From the NCBI RefSeq assembly GCF_000741215.1, contig NZ_JGYX01000001.1:186001-250000 (forward strand): a stretch of 64,000 bases of DNA, given 5' to 3'. Made by a program: the position numbers and the translations under genes. Positions 35,702 through 45,583 of this stretch are shown here, piece after piece (position 1 is the first letter of the stretch; the number at the start of each line of letters is the position of its first letter). Source of the DNA: Bifidobacterium pullorum subsp. gallinarum. GTDB taxonomy: Bacteria; Actinomycetota; Actinomycetes; Actinomycetales; Bifidobacteriaceae. The notes under the pieces are model-generated. The model was given only the letters and a program-made list of their open reading frames with translations, searched no databases and was not told the DNA's origin.

Positions 35702-38674
35702 TTATTCGGCCGGCACGATCGAGACGATCTTCGGCGCCTTGACAATCACCTTGCGCGGCGTCTTGCCGCCCAGACGATCGGCCACGGCCTCCAGCGCCAT
35801 CCGTTCGAGCTCGGCCGAATCGATGTCCGGGCTGACCTCCAGCTTGGCGCGCACCTTGCCCTTGATCTGCACGACCGCGGTGATGGTATCCTGCCCGACG
35901 TACCGTTCGTCGGCCACCGGCCAGGACTCGTGGGCCAGCGAAGCGGCGTGGCCGAGGCGGTTCCACAGCTCCTCGCAGATATGCGGCGCGATCGGCGCGA
36001 GCATGAGGATCAGCGGTTCCACGGCGGCGCGCGGCACCGCATCCAGCGAGGTCAGGTGGTTGTTGAGCACGATGAGCTTGGCTATGGCGGTGTTCGGGCG
36101 CATGCCCTCCATCTCCACCGTCACGTCGGCGATGGTGTTGTTGAGCAGCTTGAGGGTCTTCAGATCCGGCTCGTCCTCGCTCACGCGCACCTCGCCGGTG
36201 GTCTCGTCGACCACGTTGCGCCACAGGCGCTGCAGGAAGCGCATGCCGCCGACCACGTTGCGGGTGTTCCATGGGCGGGACTCCGCCAGCGGGCCCATGC
36301 TCATCTCATACAGGCGGAACGTGTCCGCGCCGTAGTTCTCGTACATGTCATCGGGCGTGATGATGTTCTTCAGGCTCTTGCCCATCTTGCCGAACTCGCG
36401 GTTGACATGCTGGCCGTTCCAGGTGAACGTCGGCTCGCCGTCGGCGCCGGCCGGGCCTTCCTCCACCTCGGCGGCCGGCACGTACTGGCCGCGGTCGTCG
36501 GTGTAGGCGTAGGCCTGGATCATGCCCTGGTTGAACAGCTTGTGGAACGGCTCGGCCGAGTCCACATAGCCCAGGTCGAACAGCACCTTGTGCCAGAAGC
36601 GCGCGTACAGCAGGTGGAGCACCGCGTGCTCGACGCCGCCGACGTACAGGTCCACGCCGCCGGAACGGCCGTTGCCGCGGTCCGGGCCCATCCAGTAGTC
36701 GTACTCGTCCTTCTCCACCATGTGCTCGGTGTCGGTCGGGTCGAGGTAGCGCATGTAGTACCAGCAGGAGCCGGCCCAGTTCGGCATCGTGTTCGTGTCA
36801 CGATAGTAGGTCTTCGGGCCCTCGCCCAGGTCCATCGTGACCTTGACCCACTCCTCATTGCGGCTCAGCGGCGCCTCCGGGTTGGATTCGGCGTCCTCCG
36901 GGTCGAAGGTCTTCGGGCTGTAGTCGGGCACGTCCGGCAGGTTGATCGGCAGCTGCTCGTCCGGCAGCAGATGCGCCACGCCGTCCTCGTCGTAGACGAT
37001 CGGGAACGGCTCGCCCCAGTAGCGCTGACGGCTGAATAGCCAGTCACGCAGACGGTAGCTGACGGTGCCCTTGCCCACGCCGGCCTGTTCCAGCCAGGCG
37101 TTGACCTTGGCGATCGCGTCGTCCACGCGCAGGCCGTCGATGGACAGCGGCTGGCCGTCGGCGCGGGTGGCGTCCACGGAGGAGTTGATGACGATGCCGT
37201 CGTGGGAGACGAACGGCGCCTTGCCCTCGTAGTCGGACAGGTCGTCGCCGGATTCCGGCAGCGGCTGGACCGTGTAGATCACCGGCAGGCCGTACTTGAC
37301 GGCGAAGTCGTAGTCGCGCTGGTCGCCGCCCGGCACGGCCATGATCGCGCCGGTGCCGTAGTCCATCAGCACGTAGTCGGCGGTGAACAGCGGCAGCTCG
37401 GCGCCGGTGATCGGGTTGATGGCGTACAGGCCGGTGAACAGGCCCGTCTTCTCGCCCGCCTCATCCACGCGGTCCTTGGCGGTCTTGGCCTCGGCCGCAC
37501 GGCGGTAGGCGGTCACGGCCTCCTTCGGCGTGGCGTAGCCGCCGGTCCAGGACTCGGGGGTGTTCGCCGGCCAGGCGTCCGGCACGCAGGCCAGCAGGTG
37601 ATGCTCCGGGGAGACCACGGCGAACGTGGTGCCGAACAGCGTGTCGGGACGGGTGGTGTAGATCTCCATATCCTGGTCGCCGGACGGGGTCTCGACCGTG
37701 AAGTGCACGGAGGCGCCGTGCGATTCGCCGATCCAGTTGCGCTGCATCAGCTTGACCTTCTCGGGCCAGTCGATGGTGTCCAGATCGCTGATCAGACGGT
37801 GGCCGTAGGCGGTGATGCGCATCGACCACTGGCGCAGCTCGCGCTGGAACACCGGGAAGTTGCCGCGCTCGGACTTGCCCTCGGCGGTGACTTCCTCGTT
37901 GGCGAGCACGGTGCCCAGGCCCGGGCACCAGTTGACCGGGGACTTGGAGATGTACGCCAGACGGAACTCGTTGAGCACGTCGGTCTGTTCGACGGCGGTC
38001 AGTTCGTTCCACACCTTGCCGTCGTGACCGGGGATGGCACGGATGCCGGATTCGAACTCGGCCACCAGATCGGCGATCGGACGGGCGCAGCCCTTGGATC
38101 CGCTCGGGTTCGTGGCCTCCGGGTCGTACCAGGCGTCATAGATGCGGGAGAAGATCCACTGCGTCCAACGCACATAGCCGGGGTCGATGGTGGCGAAGGA
38201 TCGACGGTCGTCGAAGCTCAGGCCCATGCGGTGCAGCTGGCGGCGCATGTTGGCGATGTTCTGCTCGGTGGTCACGCGCGGATGCTGGCCGGTCTGCACG
38301 GCGTACTGCTCGGCGGGCAGGCCGAAGGCGTCATAGCCCATGGCGTGCAGCACGTTCTCGCCCTTCATGCGGTGGTAGCGGCTGACCACGTCGGTGGCCA
38401 GATAGCCGAGCGGATGGCCCACGTGCAGGCCCTTGCCCGAGGGGTACGGGAACATGTCCATCGCGAAGTAGGACTTGCGGCCTTCGGCGTTGCGGCCTTC
38501 ACCGTCCTTGAGATCGCCGTTGACGTTCGCCGCCCAGAAGGTGCCGTGCTCGTCCCAGTACTGCTGCCAACGCTCCTCGATGCCCTGCGCCATCGCGGCG
38601 TTATAGCGGAAGGCGGGTTCGCCGGAATCGACCGCCGGCGCCGCCGTGTTCTTCTCGTTGTCACTCATGGTCAA
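35702..38674 (-). CDS. leuS: leucyl-tRNA synthetase
   Basis: The 990-residue class I synthetase has the HIGH motif as HVGHPLGY, the editing domain in the middle, and the KMSKS loop as KMGKSLKN, the variant usual in actinobacteria. It charges tRNA-Leu. MTM at the start allows initiation at 38674 or 38668. It is separated from corA by 63 bp and followed by a strong hairpin. No T-box is seen upstream. Confidence 0.98.
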   Translation of the reverse strand: MTMSDNEKNTAAPAVDSGEPAFRYNAAMAQGIEERWQQYWDEHGTFWAANVNGDLKDGEGRNAEGRKSYFAMDMFPYPSGKGLHVGHPLGYLATDVVSRYHRMKGENVLHAMGYDAFGLPAEQYAVQTGQHPRVTTEQNIANMRRQLHRMGLSFDDRRSFATIDPGYVRWTQWIFSRIYDAWYDPEATNPSGSKGCARPIADLVAEFESGIRAIPGHDGKVWNELTAVEQTDVLNEFRLAYISKSPVNWCPGLGTVLANEEVTAEGKSERGNFPVFQRELRQWSMRITAYGHRLISDLDTIDWPEKVKLMQRNWIGESHGASVHFTVETPSGDQDMEIYTTRPDTLFGTTFAVVSPEHHLLACVPDAWPANTPESWTGGYATPKEAVTAYRRAAEAKTAKDRVDEAGEKTGLFTGLYAINPITGAELPLFTADYVLMDYGTGAIMAVPGGDQRDYDFAVKYGLPVIYTVQPLPESGDDLSDYEGKAPFVSHDGIVINSSVDATRADGQPLSIDGLRVDDAIAKVNAWLEQAGVGKGTVSYRLRDWLFSRQRYWGEPFPIVYDEDGVAHLLPDEQLPINLPDVPDYSPKTFDPEDAESNPEAPLSRNEEWVKVTMDLGEGPKTYYRDTNTMPNWAGSCWYYMRYLDPTDTEHMVEKDEYDYWMGPDRGNGRSGGVDLYVGGVEHAVLHLLYARFWHKVLFDLGYVDSAEPFHKLFNQGMIQAYAYTDDRGQYVPAAEVEEGPAGADGEPTFTWNGQHVNREFGKMGKSLKNIITPDDMYENYGADTFRLYEMSMGPLAESRPWNTRNVVGGMRFLQRLWRNVVDETTGEVRVSEDEPDLKTLKLLNNTIADVTVEMEGMRPNTAIAKLIVLNNHLTSLDAVPRAAVEPLILMLAPIAPHICEELWNRLGHAASLAHESWPVADERYVGQDTITAVVQIKGKVRAKLEVSPDIDSAELERMALEAVADRLGGKTPRKVIVKAPKIVSIVPAE

Positions 38675-38737
38675 CGATTATCGCCACGTAACTGGACACC
38701 AAGCGGGGCATCGTCCGCTGTCCGGACGGGCCCCGCG

Positions 38738-39688
38738 TCACTTGAACCAGCGGGAGCGGGTCAGGAACCAGGTCACCGCCGCGGCCAGCGCCATCGAGAC
38801 CACCACGATGAGCAGGAATCCCCACGGTTTGTCGGTGAACGGCATGCCCATCATGCCGCCGTCGAAGTTCATGCCGTACATCGAGAAGATGAGCGTCGGA
38901 ATCGACAGCGAGATGGAGATGATCGTGAAGATGCGCATCACGTTGTTCAGGTTGTTGGACACGATCGAGGCGAAGGCGTCGGTCATGTTGGCCAGAACGC
39001 CGCTGTAGATGTTCGCCATCTCGATGGCCTGCTTGTTCTCGGTGATCACGTCCTCGAGCAGGTCCTCGTCCTCCGGGTACTGCTTGATGCGGGCCAGCGT
39101 GGTGAGCTTCTCCATCACGATCTCGTTCGATTTGAGCGATGTGGTGAAGTACACCAAGGTCTTGCTCAGTTCCAGCAGCATCAGGATCTCGCGGTTCTGC
39201 ATCGAATGGCGCAGCTTGAGTTCGAGCTTGTCGCTCTCCCTGTCGATGATGCGCAGGTACCGCAGGTACATGGTGGCGTTGCGGTACAGGATCTGCAGGA
39301 TGAACCGCGTTTTCATATAGGTGTTGAACCCGCGGATCGTACCCTCCATGAACGGGTGGAGCACGGGGGTGTCCTGCATGCACACGGTGATGATCATGTT
39401 CTGCGTCACGATGATCGACAGAGGGATCGTCTCATACCAGTCGCGTCCGCCACGCTCCTCCACGGTCGGGATGTCCACGATGATCATCGTGTAGTCGTCC
39501 TCGACGTCCACGCGCGAACGTTCCTCATCATCCAGCGGGGCGCGCAGGTCGGCCAGATCGATGCCGGTCTCCTGCGCCACGGTGGCCAGCTCCACGTCGG
39601 TCGGGTCGGAGAGACACAACCATGATCCGTTCTCCGGTTTACTGATCTGTTCCACCTGGCCGTTGATGGTGTTGAACATACGCAACAT
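38738..39688 (-). CDS. corA: CorA-family magnesium/cobalt transporter
   Basis: The 316-residue protein has a long soluble funnel domain and two C-terminal membrane helices. The selectivity motif is YGMNF at the end of the first helix, with GMPF in place of the common acidic loop motif. It should form a pentameric Mg channel. It is transcribed separately; upstream 237 bp carry no gene and no riboswitch I can name. Confidence 0.95.
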   Translation of the reverse strand: MLRMFNTINGQVEQISKPENGSWLCLSDPTDVELATVAQETGIDLADLRAPLDDEERSRVDVEDDYTMIIVDIPTVEERGGRDWYETIPLSIIVTQNMIITVCMQDTPVLHPFMEGTIRGFNTYMKTRFILQILYRNATMYLRYLRIIDRESDKLELKLRHSMQNREILMLLELSKTLVYFTTSLKSNEIVMEKLTTLARIKQYPEDEDLLEDVITENKQAIEMANIYSGVLANMTDAFASIVSNNLNNVMRIFTIISISLSIPTLIFSMYGMNFDGGMMGMPFTDKPWGFLLIVVVSMALAAAVTWFLTRSRWFK

Positions 39689-39925
39689 GGGTCTCTCACC
39701 CGCCTTTCACTGACTGTTGGATAGCATGCGGCGGCTCATCCGAGCCGTATAAAGCATAGCCCCTGTCCCCCGACTTTGCGCCCGTTGCGGACACAAGTTC
39801 AACCGTTGTTCATATACGCCGTTCCGATTCGGCGGATTCCGCGCGCCGGCCCGCGCCCCGGGCCGCAACGGGGCCGGCCGGACCTTCCCCGACGGGTTCC
39901 CCGCACGCGAATCCATGCGATTACG

Positions 39926-40465
39926 ATGGCGGTTATGACGGAACATGTGGAGCACGGGTTCGGCCCGGTGTGGGATGCGGAGTCACGGGTGCTGGTGCTG
40001 GGCTCGATGCCCAGTCCGAAGTCGCGGGAGGCGTCGTTCTATTACATGCACCCGCGCAACCGGTTCTGGCCGGTGATGGCCGCGGTGTTCGCCGATCCGG
40101 CGGATCCGGAGGACGCGCCGGGCGATACGCCGGATTCCCGGCGCGCGTTCGCGCTGCGGCATGGCATCGCGCTGTGGGATGTCATCGCCGAATGCGATAT
40201 CGACGGCGCATCCGACGCGTCGATCGCCAACGCGGTGCCGAACGACCCGGTTCCACTGATCCGGGGTTCGCGCATCGCATTGGTGGCCACGACCGGAGCC
40301 AAGGCGACGCAGCTGTATCGGCGGCTGTGCACGCCGTTGCTGGAACAAGCCGGGCTCTCGGTGCCGCACATGGGATTGCCGTCGACCAGTCCGGCGAACG
40401 CGGCGATGAGTCTGGACCGGCTCATCGCCGCGTACCGTGAGGTGTTGACGCCGACGGGTCGATAA
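39926..40465 (+). CDS. DNA-deoxyinosine glycosylase (uracil-DNA glycosylase superfamily)
   Basis: The 179-residue protein resembles the hypoxanthine/uracil-DNA glycosylase family: VLVLGSMPSPKSREASFYY then HPRNRFWPVM, and the late LPSTSPANAAMS. It should remove deaminated bases, mainly deoxyinosine, starting base-excision repair. Starts at 39926 and 39935 are both possible. It faces corA divergently and converges with the ABC operon. A second DNA glycosylase in this window is at 48034-48717. Confidence 0.88.
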   Translation: MAVMTEHVEHGFGPVWDAESRVLVLGSMPSPKSREASFYYMHPRNRFWPVMAAVFADPADPEDAPGDTPDSRRAFALRHGIALWDVIAECDIDGASDASIANAVPNDPVPLIRGSRIALVATTGAKATQLYRRLCTPLLEQAGLSVPHMGLPSTSPANAAMSLDRLIAAYREVLTPTGR

Positions 40466-40482
40466 CCGCGACGCCGTGCGCG

Positions 40483-41199
40483 TCACAGTTCCGTCCGCGT
40501 ATAGATGCGCAGGCAGATGGCCGCGCTGGCCGCCATGATCGCCACGGTGAGCGCGGCGCATATCCCGCAGCACAGGGCCAGCCGTTCCGGGGACAGCAGC
40601 CAGAGCAGCCCGTCGGACCATGCGGCCACCACGGATTCGTCCAGACTGCCCACGAACAGCGCCACCATCAGCACGGCGAACACACCGAGCATCGGCAACA
40701 TGGTGGTGGCCGTGGTGGCGCCGAACCGGTAGAACAGTATGGTCATCGCGCACACCATGACGGTGCAGACCAACAGGAACGCCAATCCGACCAGCAGAGC
40801 CGCGTGCACGGCGTCCGCGGAGCACATCGCCGCCATCATCCCGGCGGGGCCGCCCAGCCCCGGGGCCACCGCCGCGATGCCGATGTTCAGCCCCACCGCG
40901 ACGGCCGCCGTCAGCAGGCCGACGATCACCAGCGTCAGCAGGGTCAGGTATCGCCCCGCAACGATATCGCTCCGGCTCAACGGCAGCGTCATGCGATACG
41001 ACTTCCATCCCTTCAGCTCATCGTATTGCCCCAGCTGCATGCCCACCATGGGGTAGGTCATGAACAACGCCGCGGCCACCACCGTGGCCGGGGATTGCGC
41101 CTGCAACCCCAGCCACAGGCACAGCACCAGCGAAATGGGCAGGTTCAGCAGCATCCTCTGCCGGATCATCATCAGATCGAGATGCCATGCGCGGATCAT
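40483..41199 (-). CDS. ABC-2-type permease
   Basis: The 238-residue protein has about six membrane segments (ISLVLCLWLGLQAQ, IVGLLTAAVAVGLNIGIAAV and others) and the loop LPLSRSDIVAGRYLTL typical of ABC-2 permeases of the YtrA/CcmB-like group. It overlaps the ATPase gene by 4 bp. The complex probably exports a small molecule or peptide, as in related GntR-controlled bacteriocin-resistance or antibiotic-response operons; the substrate is unknown. Confidence 0.85.
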   Translation of the reverse strand: MIRAWHLDLMMIRQRMLLNLPISLVLCLWLGLQAQSPATVVAAALFMTYPMVGMQLGQYDELKGWKSYRMTLPLSRSDIVAGRYLTLLTLVIVGLLTAAVAVGLNIGIAAVAPGLGGPAGMMAAMCSADAVHAALLVGLAFLLVCTVMVCAMTILFYRFGATTATTMLPMLGVFAVLMVALFVGSLDESVVAAWSDGLLWLLSPERLALCCGICAALTVAIMAASAAICLRIYTRTEL

Positions 41200-42092
41200 C
41201 GTGAGACCCCCTTGATCGTGAAATGCAGATAGTCGTCGATGGTCATGCGGTCGCAGGGGATGTCGGGGAACGCCTCGGCGAACGCGAACCGATCCGGCAC
41301 AGCCAGATCGACGCCGTATTCGTGACGCAGGATCCTCGGTGCCGTGCCGCCGAACACATCCGCGCCAAGGATCGCGTCGATGTCACGCGCCCGGCATCGG
41401 GCCACGCCCATCGTGTCGGTGATCTCGTCCTTCGGCTTGTCGAAGACGATGCGGCCGTCATCGATGCAGACCACCCGGTCCGCGATCCGTTCCAGGTCGG
41501 AGGTGATGTGGCTGGACATGAGGACGCCGTGCCCGTCATCCGCCACGAATTCGCGCAACAGGTCCAGTACCTCGTCGCGAGCCATCGGATCAAGTCCGGC
41601 GGTGGCCTCGTCCAGGATGAGCAGCCGCGCCCCATGGCTGAGCGCGCAGGCGAGCGACAGCTTCATGCCCATACCCCGGGAGAGTTCCTTGACCTTCTTG
41701 GTGTCCCGCAAGTCGAACCGCTTCAGGTATGCGCGGAACCGGCGTTCGTCCCACTGCCGGTAGCATCGCCGGAGCACCCCGTTGATGTCCCGGATGCGCA
41801 GCGCATCGGGGAACGCCAACGTGTCGAAGACAACGCCCAGCAGTTCCTTGGCCGCCACGCCTTCCGACCGGCCCATCTCGCGGATCGGCGCACCCATCAC
41901 CGTCCCCTCGCCGCCGTCGGGGCGGATCAGCCCCAGCAGCGCCTTGATCGTGGTGGTTTTCCCTGCCCCGTTGCGTCCGACGTAGCCGACGATCTCGCCG
42001 GGGCGGACGGTCAGGTCCACATTCCGCAGTGCGAAATCGCCATACCGTTTGCATAATCGATGGGCCTCAAGCAGAGGCCGGGAGTCGCTCAT
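41196..42092 (-). CDS. ABC transporter ATP-binding protein
   Basis: The 298-residue ATPase has Walker A GRNGAGKTT, signature LSRGMGMKLSLA, Walker B RLLILDEATAGLD and H-loop SSHITSDLERI. It overlaps the permease and the GntR gene, both by 4 bp. It resembles the ATPase at 63109-63996, which shows the two operons are related. Confidence 0.95.
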   Translation of the reverse strand: MSDSRPLLEAHRLCKRYGDFALRNVDLTVRPGEIVGYVGRNGAGKTTTIKALLGLIRPDGGEGTVMGAPIREMGRSEGVAAKELLGVVFDTLAFPDALRIRDINGVLRRCYRQWDERRFRAYLKRFDLRDTKKVKELSRGMGMKLSLACALSHGARLLILDEATAGLDPMARDEVLDLLREFVADDGHGVLMSSHITSDLERIADRVVCIDDGRIVFDKPKDEITDTMGVARCRARDIDAILGADVFGGTAPRILRHEYGVDLAVPDRFAFAEAFPDIPCDRMTIDDYLHFTIKGVSR

Positions 42093-42469
42093 GATGCGTC
42101 GCCTTCCATGATGAGATCCATCATCTCCCGCAGCTCGTCATCGCCGATGTCGGCGGACCGCGCGTCATCCACCAGCCGCATGAGTCGCTGCTCGATCTGG
42201 CGACGGCGCTCCTCGCGCAGCAGTTCGACATTGCCGCCGGTGACGAAGCTGCCCTTGCCCTGCACGGTTTCGATGAACCCCTGGGCCTCCAGATCCGTAT
42301 ACGCCCGTTTGGTGGTGATCGCGCTGATGCGCAGCCCGTTGGCGAGCGCGCGGATCGAGGGCAGCTTCTGCCCCGGCTGGAGTTCGCCGGTCAGGATGAG
42401 CTCCTTGATCTGCGTGGTGATCTGCTCGTAGATCGGTCTGTTCGACGAGTTGGAGATGATCAGGTCCAC
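42089..42469 (-). CDS. YtrA-type GntR transcriptional regulator
   Basis: The 126-residue protein begins at GTG 42469 after AAGGAA. The winged helix is PIYEQITTQIKELILTGEL then LPSIRALANGLRISAITTKR, and the short C-terminal part fits the YtrA subgroup, which lacks a large ligand domain. Members repress their own ABC operon. A TTGACG-17-TATACT promoter overlapped by a 10-bp inverted repeat lies just upstream, a fitting operator. No ATG start gives a full HTH. Confidence 0.93.
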   Translation of the reverse strand: MDLIISNSSNRPIYEQITTQIKELILTGELQPGQKLPSIRALANGLRISAITTKRAYTDLEAQGFIETVQGKGSFVTGGNVELLREERRRQIEQRLMRLVDDARSADIGDDELREMMDLIMEGDAS

Positions 42470-42565
42470 TGTGTGTTTCCTTTGCCGTTGTCCGGTGGCC
42501 GCCGCGCATGGCTTGTGCGGCGGCCACCGTGCCCTTGACGAAAGCGTCCTCCCGGAAGAGCCCGA

Positions 42566-42615
42566 GTGTATATACCCTCTATACACAGTATATACACGCG
42601 ATGGCGGTGCGTCAA
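42566..42615 (-). promoter_or_regulatory. gntR operon promoter and operator
   Basis: Minus-strand promoter: TTGACG (42610-42615), 17 bp, TATACT (42587-42592). GTGTATATAC (42566-42575) and GTATATACAC (42588-42597) form a perfect 10-bp inverted repeat across the -10 and start region. This is the likely binding site of the GntR protein. Confidence 0.75.
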
Positions 42616-42623
42616 CACGCCCA

Positions 42624-43616
42624 TCAGAAGTCCGGCTCCCCGTACCGTCCCGCCTCCGTCCCATACGGACCGGCATAATCGGGTATGGCCCCGAGCATGC
42701 CGCCGACGTATGCACCGGTCTCCTGCGGCCATGGCGATTCGATGCGGCGGGTGCGCTCGCGGGCCTCCATCGACGAGATCCGATACGGGCCGTCGACGCT
42801 CCAGCCGTCCATGTACGGGGCGAGCCGCGCATCGTCGGGTTCCGGCACCGCGATGTCGATGCGTTCGGGATGCAGACCCGGGTCCTCGGCGTCCACACGT
42901 TCCCGCAGCAGCGCTATCCGCCGGGCCACCTGCACGCGGTCCGCGCCCTCATAGCGTTCCAGCGCACGCTCCAGGGCCGATAGGAATTCACGCCGCCGCG
43001 CCATTGCCAGGTATTGCTCCGCCTGATGATCCATGTCGGCCATCAGACGATCGCATGCATACCGCTCCCGGGCGCGCCGCTTGGCCTCCTCCCATTCGGC
43101 CCGTTCCCGCCGGTCCTTGCGGCGCCGCTCCATCGCCGACGCGAATTCGTTGAACGCCGACGGGATCTTCTCCTCCAGCGACGACGTCGCCGTGTCCTTG
43201 GCGCTTCTGCGGCAGGCGACGTCGCCATCCGTCCTGATGGAGATCTGCAGCAGGCCCGTGCCGATGAACTCGCGTACGCGGCACGCCAGCCAACGCGGCT
43301 CATCCGGATCCGCGCCGACGCTTGAAGCCGGCCTGCGCGGGGCGTTCGGCGCGCACACCTCCTGTACACGCAGGAAATACGTCACGCCGTCGTCGGTGGC
43401 GCACACGATATGCGCCCACGTCGCATCCTCGCGGTGCAGCCGCAGCAGGTCCCCGTCGTCGGGCGGCGGCACGGCGAATCCGCGGTCCAGTGCCGACGTT
43501 CCGATGAGTCTGATGATCGCGGCCGCACGCTGCACATGCTGTTCGCTCACGTATTGGTTGTCCCGATCGTCCCTGAACCGGTCGACCCATGCCTCGATGG
43601 CCGTATCCTGCGTCAT
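42624..43616 (-). CDS. uncharacterised charged protein
   Basis: The 330-residue protein (start 43616) is soluble. Residues near 160-270 are a strongly charged helical stretch (AMERRRKDRRERAEWEEAKR then AMARRREFLSALERALERYE), a probable coiled coil. The N-terminus has no signal or enzyme motif, and the C-terminus is Tyr/Gly/Pro-rich. I recognise no family. Codon bias matches neighbours. It stands alone upstream of the GntR operon, with a GGTTATCCACCGC sequence 149 bp before its start. Confidence 0.7.
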   Translation of the reverse strand: MTQDTAIEAWVDRFRDDRDNQYVSEQHVQRAAAIIRLIGTSALDRGFAVPPPDDGDLLRLHREDATWAHIVCATDDGVTYFLRVQEVCAPNAPRRPASSVGADPDEPRWLACRVREFIGTGLLQISIRTDGDVACRRSAKDTATSSLEEKIPSAFNEFASAMERRRKDRRERAEWEEAKRRARERYACDRLMADMDHQAEQYLAMARRREFLSALERALERYEGADRVQVARRIALLRERVDAEDPGLHPERIDIAVPEPDDARLAPYMDGWSVDGPYRISSMEARERTRRIESPWPQETGAYVGGMLGAIPDYAGPYGTEAGRYGEPDF

Positions 43617-43764
43617 AGTGCCCCCTTGCCTATTGTCTTGCATACTTGCATACCGTGGTGAACGCCGCGCGCATCCCACGCGCGATGTTGCACCACAGCA
43701 TGGCACATGCGACGGCCCGCCGCCACCGTCTTCGGCGACGACGTGAATAAGTGGATGAAACAAC

Positions 43765-43777
43765 GGTTATCCACCGC
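43765..43777 (-). promoter_or_regulatory. GGTTATCCACCGC element (copy C, core only)
   Basis: The 13-bp core shared with copies A and B occurs here, but the AAGTCCAG and GTGGTCGAAC parts do not. It contains TTATCCAC, eight bases of a DnaA box. Confidence 0.35.
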
Positions 43778-43800
43778 CGGAGCCGCCCCAAACGCGACAA

Positions 43801-43836
43801 CGGCGGCGGGACGCCGTCACGGACATCCCGCCGCCG
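43801..43836 (-). terminator. hairpin after S10 peptidase gene
   Basis: CGGCGGCGGGA (43801-43811) and TCCCGCCGCCG (43826-43836) pair perfectly around 14 nt, 40 bp past the stop. No U-tract. Confidence 0.6.
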
Positions 43837-43876
43837 AATCCTCATGCGGCCGTTGCGCACGCCGATACGCGGAACC

Positions 43877-45442
43877 TCACCAGTCGATCCGCGGCACCGG
43901 CAGCGCCGGACGCTCGTCGATGGACGGCAGGTCGGCGGCGTCGGCCGCATAGAACCGCTTGAGGTCGGAGGAGAACTTGCGCAGGCTCTCCTTGGCCGAA
44001 TACAGCATGTGACCGGCCGGGTAGTAAGTGAACGCCACGTTGCCGCGCAGCGGTTCGGGCAGTCCCAGATGGTCGATGTCGCATTCGGTCTGGAAGAACG
44101 GCGTGCACAGGTCGTACCAGCCGTTGCCGATCAGCACCTTGAGCGTGGGCTGGTGCACGATCGCCGCGGCCAGGTCGGCCGTGACCGACGGGAACGGGAT
44201 GATCTCGCCCTCGATGCACTTGGTGTGCGCGGGCAGGCGGTGCCACCACATCCAACCCTTGCCCGGTTCGGTGGATTCCCAGTCGAAATCCGCGAACCCC
44301 CGACGCTCGGGGACGCGGTCCCAGCCCAGCTCGTCGCGCAGATAGGCATTGACCAGGCTGGAATACGCAGGGTCGAGGTAGACATCATCGACCACGAAGG
44401 TCTCGTCGTCGCTGACCGGATCGAGATCATACCCGGCGGCGCGGCCGTCGTACCGGCCCACGATCCGGCTCCGGTCGAGCAGCAGACGCTTGCGGAACCG
44501 GGTGTCCAGCACCCGCAGGTCGGAGGCGAACACGTAATCGGCGTCCAGGCCGGTCAGTTCGGCGTAGCGTTCCGCCACCCTGCGCTTCGTCCCGTCATCC
44601 AGGCGGGCGCCGGCGGAGAGCGCCAGACGCAGCGGGCCGTCGGCGAAGGCGCGGGCCTGTGCCAGATGCTCCTCAAGCGTGAGCCCCTGACCGGCCTTGC
44701 CGTGGTAGTGCGCCACCGAGACGTAGGTTGGGAAATAGCCGACGTAGCACTGGTCGCTGGTGTCGAACACATGCGCGTAGTCGAGGATGTTCGAGATGAG
44801 CGTCAGGCCGTTCAGCGAGACGCCATCCTGCTGGAGACGGTAGGCGAGCGCCGCGCCGCGGGTGGTGCCGTAGGATTCGCCGAGCACGTACTTGGGCGAG
44901 TTCCAGCGGCGGTACTTGCTCAGGTAGGCGCGGATGAACGCGCTGAAGCCCTTGACGTCGCCGTCCACGCTCCACAGTTCGGGCTTGGCCTTGTCCAGGA
45001 TGGTGGAGAAGCCGGCGCCGGCCGCGTCGATGAACACCAGGTCGCTGACCGGCAGCAGGGTTTCGGGGTTGTCGGCGAGCGTGTAGGGGGCGGCGGGCAC
45101 GGGGTCCGTGTCGGTCACGTCGATGCGTTTGGGCGCGATGGATCCCAGCAGCAGGAATGTGGAGCTGGAGCCGGGGCCGCCGTTGAAGATGAAGGTCACC
45201 GGGCGGGTCGCGTCCATGGCGCCCTGGTCGTCCACGGCGTTGAATGCGGCGAAGAAGATGCTGGCGGCCGGCTTGACCTTGGCGGTGTCGATGGTGATGG
45301 TGCCCAGGGTGGCATCGTAGCGCCATTCGCGCCCGTCCAGCGTGATGGTGTGGCGCGTGGTCTTCTCGTAGGGTTCGGGCAGGCGCTCCTTGTCGGCGTC
45401 CGCGGACGGCGTCTGCGCCGCGGTGGTGTTCTGATCGGTCAT
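43877..45442 (-). CDS. serine carboxypeptidase-like (S10 family) peptidase
   Basis: The 521-residue protein has IFNGGPGSSSTFLL (oxyanion hole), the Ser nucleophile in GESYGTTRG, the Asp in IGNGWYDLCTPFF and the His in YYPAGHMLYS, so the triad is complete. There is no signal peptide, suggesting a cytoplasmic enzyme. The opening TDQNTTAAQTPSADA is low-complexity. S10 peptidases trim C-terminal residues of peptides. It shares a 19-bp inverted-repeat divergent control region with the LURP-one gene. Confidence 0.92.
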   Translation of the reverse strand: MTDQNTTAAQTPSADADKERLPEPYEKTTRHTITLDGREWRYDATLGTITIDTAKVKPAASIFFAAFNAVDDQGAMDATRPVTFIFNGGPGSSSTFLLLGSIAPKRIDVTDTDPVPAAPYTLADNPETLLPVSDLVFIDAAGAGFSTILDKAKPELWSVDGDVKGFSAFIRAYLSKYRRWNSPKYVLGESYGTTRGAALAYRLQQDGVSLNGLTLISNILDYAHVFDTSDQCYVGYFPTYVSVAHYHGKAGQGLTLEEHLAQARAFADGPLRLALSAGARLDDGTKRRVAERYAELTGLDADYVFASDLRVLDTRFRKRLLLDRSRIVGRYDGRAAGYDLDPVSDDETFVVDDVYLDPAYSSLVNAYLRDELGWDRVPERRGFADFDWESTEPGKGWMWWHRLPAHTKCIEGEIIPFPSVTADLAAAIVHQPTLKVLIGNGWYDLCTPFFQTECDIDHLGLPEPLRGNVAFTYYPAGHMLYSAKESLRKFSSDLKRFYAADAADLPSIDERPALPVPRIDW

Positions 45443-45487
45443 TGATCGTCCTTTGCTCGATGATGGACAGGATGTCTCCCATGATAC

Positions 45488-45568
45488 GGTTCGCACTGCT
45501 TCGGGGTTTGTTCTTCAGGACACGGTGTTCCGCCCCTGTTGGATTTGCGCCCTGAAGTAGTGCGAACC
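45488..45568. promoter_or_regulatory. 19-bp inverted repeat in divergent promoter region
   Basis: GGTTCGCACTGCTTCGGGG (45488-45506) and CCCTGAAGTAGTGCGAACC (45550-45568) pair in 17 of 19 positions around 43 bp. Each arm directly abuts a probable -10: TACAAT (45569-45574) for the LURP gene and TATCAT on the minus strand for the peptidase gene. Very likely a binding site for a regulator of both genes. Confidence 0.65.
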
Positions 45569-45583
45569 TACAATGATGATTCC

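Noticed and set aside
36416..36440. Damaged KMSKS motif in LeuS (KMGKS)
   Set aside because: The Ser-to-Gly variant is, as far as I recall, usual for actinobacterial LeuS and is not decay.
38675..38737. T-box riboswitch upstream of leuS
   Set aside because: Only 63 bp separate corA and leuS, far too short for a T-box.
39689..39925. Magnesium riboswitch upstream of corA
   Set aside because: I could not find the conserved M-box core; GC-rich inverted sequences there are not diagnostic.
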